Origin: Sycon ciliatum
Taxonomy: Eukaryota; Porifera; Calcarea; Leucosolenida; Sycettidae
Direction: 5' to 3'
Assembly (NCBI RefSeq): GCF_964019385.1
Contig: NC_088650.1
Location: forward strand, 27,468,466-27,532,465
DNA: 64,000 nucleotides
Below, in pieces: positions 59,440 through 64,000 of the stretch; the stretch's first letter is position 1; every line of letters starts with the position of its first letter. The position numbers and the translations under genes are program-made. The notes beneath the pieces are model-generated. The model did not search any database. It had not been told where the DNA came from and saw only the letters and a list, made by a program, of their open reading frames with translations.

Positions 59440-59560
59440 AGGCAGACGGACGGATGGCAGACGGACGGATTCTGCTTAGAGGCAGACGGACGGTTTCTGC
59501 AATGAGGCAGACGGACGGTTTCTGCAATGAGGCAGACGGACGGTTTCTGCAATGAGCCAG
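59440..59560. repeat. 25-bp tandem repeat inside the LTR element
   Basis: Several copies of GGCAGACGGACGGTTTCTGC plus AATGA, with variant copies at the left. Confidence 0.9.
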
Positions 59561-60050
59561 AATTGCTAGAGAGAGCCTGAGTGAGAGGGCTAAACCGGGT
59601 AAAGAGGAGTACAGTTTGAGGACTACATTGCAAGCATCTCGGCTGGATTCGTAATCAAGCCGCTTCTGACACCATGTTGTGATCTCGAACTCGTCAGTCA
59701 CTGAACTGATTTTATTGTAAAGAAGACACGAACTTATAGAGTGTGAAGAAGAGTATAGCGAGATAGAGAGCGGTAGAAGAAGAGCCACTGGACAGCTGGA
59801 TAGTGTATCAATAAGCGCACGAGGGGAAGGCTAGACAGTATGTCTCTAGACATCAATAGGTATTGTACGAAAGGCCAGTCAATAGTACTAAAGAGTGAAG
59901 TCAACCACAACACAGACAATAGCTTCAGACAATCATGACAGGCATGATACGGATGATATAACAAGGAGCACACAAGCAAACGCCAAGAGGGCATGGGATT
60001 TCGTATGCACTCTTAGTACTGTAGTATGTGTAAGGAAGAGGGGTAAGCAA

Positions 60051-60410
60051 TAGTGATGTAACGAATGGTGATTTCTTCGAACGAATAATCTCTCGAATAT
60101 TGCTTTGACGAACGAACGAATATTCTATTATTCTTGTGATGTGCGTCGATCACTTTACTCCATCAGACTCAACATTCATGTTGCATACAGATCACATTCC
60201 CCTCTGCTTACAGAGCAGACTTTACTCAAGAACAAGCTTCACAGTTCTCAGAAAATATTTTCAATACTGTCATCCTCAATACTGTTCAGGAGATCAAGGT
60301 TGGAGCTAAATAACACAACCAAAAGTGCCAATTTTTCGAATTTTCGAATATCGAATAATGCTGCCTACACTCGAATACTCTTTCTGGTGTTGGTATTCCT
60401 TACATCACTA
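60051..60410. mobile_element. hAT-type MITE, 8-bp TSD
   Basis: Ends TAGTGATGTAACGAAT and ATTCCTTACATCACTA, flanked by GTAAGCAA (60043-60050 and 60411-60418). The interior has ATATTCGAA motifs similar to those near 33580-33640. Confidence 0.9.
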
Positions 60411-60419
60411 GTAAGCAAT

Positions 60420-61030
60420 GTTCAAGCTGGAGATATACGGGGGGGGGGGGGTGTAAGGTTTCCGCTATGGCATTGTGTACACTTGACTAGCTTTCCGCAC
60501 CACCTCCCCTAGATTGCTGATGCTGCCCCTTCCCCAAGACATGTTACCAGAGCTACAGTCACCAGCGCCTAATTGCACATCATGTTTCTAGTACGATTGG
60601 CTTCCATTCCCTTGCCGGTCTTGCTACCGACTAAGCCTGTCAACTCCCTGCCATCCTATCATCTTCAGACACGGTCAAAGCACAGTGCTATACTATTCTC
60701 ACCCAGCCGGGCACTCTCTGTCTGTAATGGGAAGATTGTATCATCCCAAGTAAAATAATACTACGACTACAACAACAACAACAACAGCTCTTGCCCTTCA
60801 TTACTTTAATTGCTTGCCCACCCAGCTTCGCGAAATCCCTTCTCGCACTCTCTTCAAATCCCAGATATCCCTGCTGTTGCACAACTCTGTATGCTCGTGT
60901 AGCGACCACCCCTGCCCGTACACTTAAGTAGTCCTTAATCCCTAGGCTCTGCCCACCCAATTCTTCCTCACTCTTTCTCCTTTCTTACACTATTATCTCT
61001 TATTGGCCACTGGCTATCGTGAGAATAAAG
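60420..61030. other. intergenic or intronic, no gene seen
   Basis: Contains a G-run at 60439-60450 and (ACA)n tract near 60766-60786. No coding evidence. Confidence 0.5.
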
Positions 61031-61037
61031 ATTTGAA

Positions 61038-61062
61038 CAGCAGCAGCAGCAACAGCAGCAGC

Positions 61063-61097
<35 letters not shown>
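61038..61097. repeat. (CAG)n(CAA)n tract
   Basis: CAG units then CAA units, flanked by direct repeats of GAGAATAAAGATTTGAA and GAGGATAAAGATTTGAA. Confidence 0.93.
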
Positions 61098-61427
61098 AGG
61101 GTACCGTGAGGATAAAGATTTGAAACAGCAACAATATCATGACAATGTACCGTTCGTTGTATTTGCTGCTCTGTGTTCTCTCCTTGCCCATACAGCTTCA
61201 GCTGGTTCATCGTCATCAGTCCAGGATTCTAAATCTCCATGGCTGCTTGCTATAAATATCTCTCTACACGAGCACACTGGCTTAACCGCGCTGACTTCTA
61301 TTGCGGACTTACAATGGGATACTGCACTGGACAGAGAGGCCAGGTCACCAAACTGGGAAACAAGTCGGTGAGTGGTTTTGTCTTCTGGCGTGCTACATGT
61401 TCTGCAAGTGATCGAAATTGGGTAGAT

Positions 61428-61500
61428 GCCTCCTTAGCGCAGTAGGCAGCGCGTCAGTCTCATAATCTGAAGGTCGTGAGTTCGATCCTCACAGGGGGCA
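61428..61500 (+). tRNA. tRNA-Met (CAT), elongator
   Basis: 73 nt. The acceptor stem GCCTCCT faces AGGGGGC (one G-T pair), discriminator A. The D-arm is GCGCAGTAGGCAGCGC, the anticodon loop CTCATAA (CAT), and the T-arm GTGAGTTCGATCCTCAC. TTTCTTTTTATT follows. It is elongator type rather than initiator. Confidence 0.95.
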
Positions 61501-61690
61501 CTTTCTTTTTATTCTTCAATTTCCTTATCGCCTGGCAATGAATGATCCCCGGACCGAAACTGAAGAGTTTTCAACAGTGCCAGTCCCACTTTGTGGCCGA
61601 TTTTTTCGTAGCACGCTGCATCAAAGGGTTGATTGCCGCCCAGTGCAAACGTGGCGAATCCATCTTTCGCACTTCTTTTTTTCAACTTCT
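61501..61690. repeat. 3' flank duplicated with the tRNA-Met gene, copy 1
   Basis: TTTCTTTTTATTCTTCAATT followed by about 180 bp recurs at 62268-62430 with small indels, so tRNA and flank were duplicated together. Confidence 0.85.
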
Positions 61691-61827
61691 TCTCACCTGA
61701 TTTCAATTGTGTGATGATCAGATCTCTTTCTATGGGGCAGCCAAGCTACTGCTGGAATGTTTCAGTCCAAAATTCGATTATCTTCCGTTATTCTCCGTTG
61801 TTCGAAAATATCGGTTTTAAATGCACA

Positions 61828-62148
61828 CAAAAGTACATAACCCCCCAAGAGTGTGCAACTCCCACATACCCTGCCGTCCCGACAGAATTTCAAGTTGACG
61901 TCATTATTTATGATGCAATGCTCCTTGCACCAGTGATTTACAGCATCTGTACGGGTGTCAACGCATCACACGTTTTTCTCTGCAATAATTTGTACAGGAT
62001 CAGATGGGCTTCGGTCCACCACACGTTCCGGATTCGTCTGATAATCCGTGTACAGTGCGCATTGCATCATACAAATGACGTCAACTTGAAATTCTGTCGG
62101 GACAGCACCCATAGTGGAGTTGCACACTCTGAGGGTTATGTACTCTTG
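61828..62148. mobile_element. CAAGAGT-family palindromic MITE, 7-bp TSD
   Basis: Left CAAAAGTACATAACCCCCCA then AGAGTGTGCAACTC; right inverse GAGTTGCACACTCTGAGGG and TTATGTACTCTTG. ATGCACA is on both sides (61821-61827 and 62149-62155). The arms are inverted for at least 60 bp inside (CAGAATTTCAAGTTGACGTC). Confidence 0.87.
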
Positions 62149-62194
62149 ATGCACACAATTGCAGGTGCAGCTGTTGCAGATGCTATTGTCAGCT

Positions 62195-62267
62195 GCCTCC
62201 TTAGCGCAGTAGGCAGCGCGTCAGTCTCATAATCTGAAGGTCGTGAGTTCGATCCTCACAGGGGGCA
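62195..62267 (+). tRNA. tRNA-Met (CAT), elongator, second copy
   Basis: Identical 73-nt sequence to the gene at 61428-61500, 767 bp downstream, with the same 3' flank. Confidence 0.95.
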
Positions 62268-62430
62268 CTTTCTTTTTATTCTTCAATTTCCTTATCGCCT
62301 GGCAATGATCCCCGGACCGAAACCGAAGAGTTTTCAACAGTACCAGTTTGCGGCCGATTTTTTTGCGCGCTTCATCAAAGGGTTGATTGCCGCCCAGTGC
62401 AAACATGGCGAATCCATTTTTCGCAATTCG
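62268..62430. repeat. 3' flank duplicated with the tRNA-Met gene, copy 2
   Basis: Counterpart of 61501-61690, with scattered substitutions and short deletions. Confidence 0.85.
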
Positions 62431-62439
62431 TGAGTCAGG

Positions 62440-63030
62440 AATCCATGCCCCCCGTTCGAAGTGTCTTCTTGGTTTGTTGCAGATCCTGCTACTTGTACGC
62501 TGGGGTGTAGGACAGCCAGGGACTGGCAAGCGGCACCTTTCCGATTTGAGTGAACACCTGTCGCAGCTTTCATGAAAATCGCTTCATGCCATATGACAAG
62601 ACCCGTGTAAAAACTTCACTCCCCAGCTCTAATAACGGTCTCTTTATGGGATTCAAATCAATTTATATTACACCCAATTTTCGGGCCTGGCCCATCATGA
62701 GGGTAGGTTACTATTCACAGACTGCCAGTGAAGACACCGTTATTCAAGTGGAGTTGAGGAGTAAAGTTTCATACGTGTGTAAGTTGTTGCGTTGGAGTTT
62801 GCAGACAGCAAGGAAATTTAAAATGACAAGTCCCCTCGAACATCGGTCGCCCCACCTCCGAAATCGGTGCGCGGGCCTGAGTAGTGATCCTTTCCTCACT
62901 TCTAGTGCTGCCAGCTGCTCAAACCCGGGATTTGACAGTACAGACTCCCGGAAATCTTGAAAGAAAGTCTCACAGAGCAGCATGCACACTACGGTATAAA
63001 ACCTGTTGAAGTCAGCGCTTCAGTATCAGG
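62440..63030. other. no gene recognised
   Basis: Open frames exist on both strands (62550-62960 on +) but show no family motif or splice context that I can support. Confidence 0.4.
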
Positions 63031-63040
63031 TTCATTGTAC

Positions 63041-63952
63041 CAAGAGTACATAACCCCCCAGAGTGTGCAACGCCTGATCCAGCTCTGCATAGGGTTTTGG
63101 TCGAGCGGAATCGGATCTTTGCGTCATAATACCGTACACATCTGAGGGGAACCCGGGGAGTCGCGGGTACTCTTGGATCAAAAACAATGGTACCCTGCCT
63201 CGAGACCGGCCTTGCGCTGGTGTGGAGTGTACGCATGACATCAGAAGATCCGATTCCGCTCGACCAAGACCCTATGCAGAGCTGGATCGGCGTTGCACAC
63301 TCTGGGGGGTTATGTACGAGGTGAATAGCAATTTCTGGACATGAAAATAAAATAGAGGCCCACTGGCTGTGTGTTTTACATTTTTCATATCTTTTTGTAT
63401 CTATTGTATGGCCTAATCCTTCATCTTTCCAAATATGTGACAATTGCTCATGCTGTGATCCCAGAGACTTTATAGCAGGATGTTTTCGACAGGCCAATTT
63501 TTTGGCCTAAATTTCAGTGTATGGAATTCTGGACATGAAAGTAAAATAGCGTCAATAGGCATCCTATACTGCACCATTTTTGTTATTTTTTTCTATTGGT
63601 GGACTGCAGTTGGCCTCTCCACACTTCCAGCCAGCAGGTCCAAGACTATACAGCGTCTGAAGTGGAGTGCACATGGGGAAGCCAACGATTCGTCCATTAC
63701 TTCTTATTTTACTCAAAATTCAAAATTCTCTTGCGACATAGTACCACAAAACTCGTTGAAATGCCTCCCAAGAAAAGGCTATCAACAAGGCACCGACACG
63801 AGGAGAAACTACAATAGCCCAGCTGTCAACTACAACAAGAAAAAAGTTCATCAACCTGACTGACTTGACTCTACACGCGACGAAAAATTATTTTACTCGA
63901 AATGTCCAGAAATGTACAATGTCCAGAAATAGCAATTCACCTTGTACTCTTG
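63041..63952. mobile_element. CAAGAGT-family MITE, 7-bp TSD, interrupted by another element
   Basis: Left CAAGAGTACATAACCCCCCA; the right end is split, with TGCACACTCTGGGGGGTTAT at 63294-63313 and the last bases TGTACTCTTG at 63943-63952. ATTGTAC flanks both ends (63034-63040 and 63953-63959). The inner arms are inverted (TCGAGCGGAATCGGATCTT against AAGATCCGATTCCGCTCGA). Confidence 0.85.
63318..63942. mobile_element. element nested in the CAAGAGT MITE, 5-bp TSD
   Basis: Inverted ends AGGTGAATAGCAATTTCTGG and CCAGAAATAGCAATTCACCT, with TGTAC on both sides (63313-63317 and 63943-63947). Inner copies of TTCTGGACATGAAA lie near both ends. Short ORFs inside (63480-63863) show no recognisable domain. 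Confidence 0.75.
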
Positions 63953-64000
63953 ATTGTACCGGTACGTGTTTCGTGGTGCAGTCCGGCATGGTCCCGAGCT

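Larger units (their letters stand above)
58392..59963 (-). mobile_element. short LTR retroelement with matching 289-bp LTRs
   Basis: LTRs 58392-58680 and 59675-59963 appear identical (TGTTGTGATCTCG...TATAACA) and are flanked by AGGAG (58387-58391 and 59964-59968). On the - strand the primer-binding site TGGTGTCAGAAGCGG starts next to the 5' LTR at 59674, and a purine tract GAAAGGGGAGA precedes the 3' LTR at about 58681-58691. The interior is only 994 bp and holds a gag remnant, so it is non-autonomous (TRIM-like). Confidence 0.92.

Noticed and set aside
58451..59994. The two similar ORFs containing YHPYHACHDCLKLLSVLWLT as a gene pair
   Set aside because: Both are translations of the two copies of the 289-bp LTR.
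62227..62529. - strand ORF ending in VPPVRIELTTFRL
   Set aside because: The last part is the reverse translation of the tRNA-Met gene, a known annotation artefact; the rest is the duplicated flank.

Overview
This is nuclear DNA from an animal. Genes are split by GT-AG introns and match metazoan families: an ABCA-type lipid transporter, the lysosomal acetyltransferase HGSNAT, the ER protein CCDC47 and an MKRN2OS-like protein. Introns are long and full of microsatellites, minisatellites and small palindromic transposons. DIRS and Ty3-like retroelements and the overall compactness suggest an invertebrate, possibly an early-branching one such as a sponge. That last point is a guess, and no species is named.

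Layout. (1) 509-15033, + strand: the 3' half (18 exons, 743 codons plus stop, one continuous frame) of an ABCA transporter; its 5' part lies left of the window. (2) 15214-50040, - strand: nearly complete HGSNAT in 20 constitutive exon positions plus one position held by two alternative exons; only the start-codon exon was not found. The two genes converge with about 180 bp between stop codons. HGSNAT introns carry three tRNA-Phe genes, a 4-kb minisatellite of a 62-bp unit, a broken CXC-domain gene, a gag-only DIRS element, a gag-RT LTR element with matching LTRs, and many MITEs. (3) 50.1-52.9 kb: poorly resolved, with two candidate exons of unknown genes. (4) 52987-55861, - strand: complete three-exon CCDC47. 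(5) 56431 onward, + strand: first three exons of an MKRN2OS-like gene, head to head with CCDC47 over 569 bp, with a short LTR element in its next intron. (6) 60-64 kb: hAT-type and CAAGAGT-type MITEs and two tRNA-Met genes inside a duplicated segment.

The most notable finding is a tandem pair of homologous 127-nt exons in HGSNAT (23314-23440 and 23606-23732). They share phase, and because 127 is not a multiple of three, using both or neither shifts the frame. This is the signature of mutually exclusive splicing, here affecting the conserved GYLGPGG luminal loop of the enzyme.

The second theme is transposon archaeology. More than a dozen insertions can be delimited to the base by their target-site duplications (TA, TAA, 5, 7 or 8 bp), including nested insertions, one insertion with its empty site preserved in a neighbouring duplicate, and a palindromic family with 7-bp duplications. 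All exon boundaries were worked out by eye from reading frame, splice sites and family resemblance, and need transcript confirmation.
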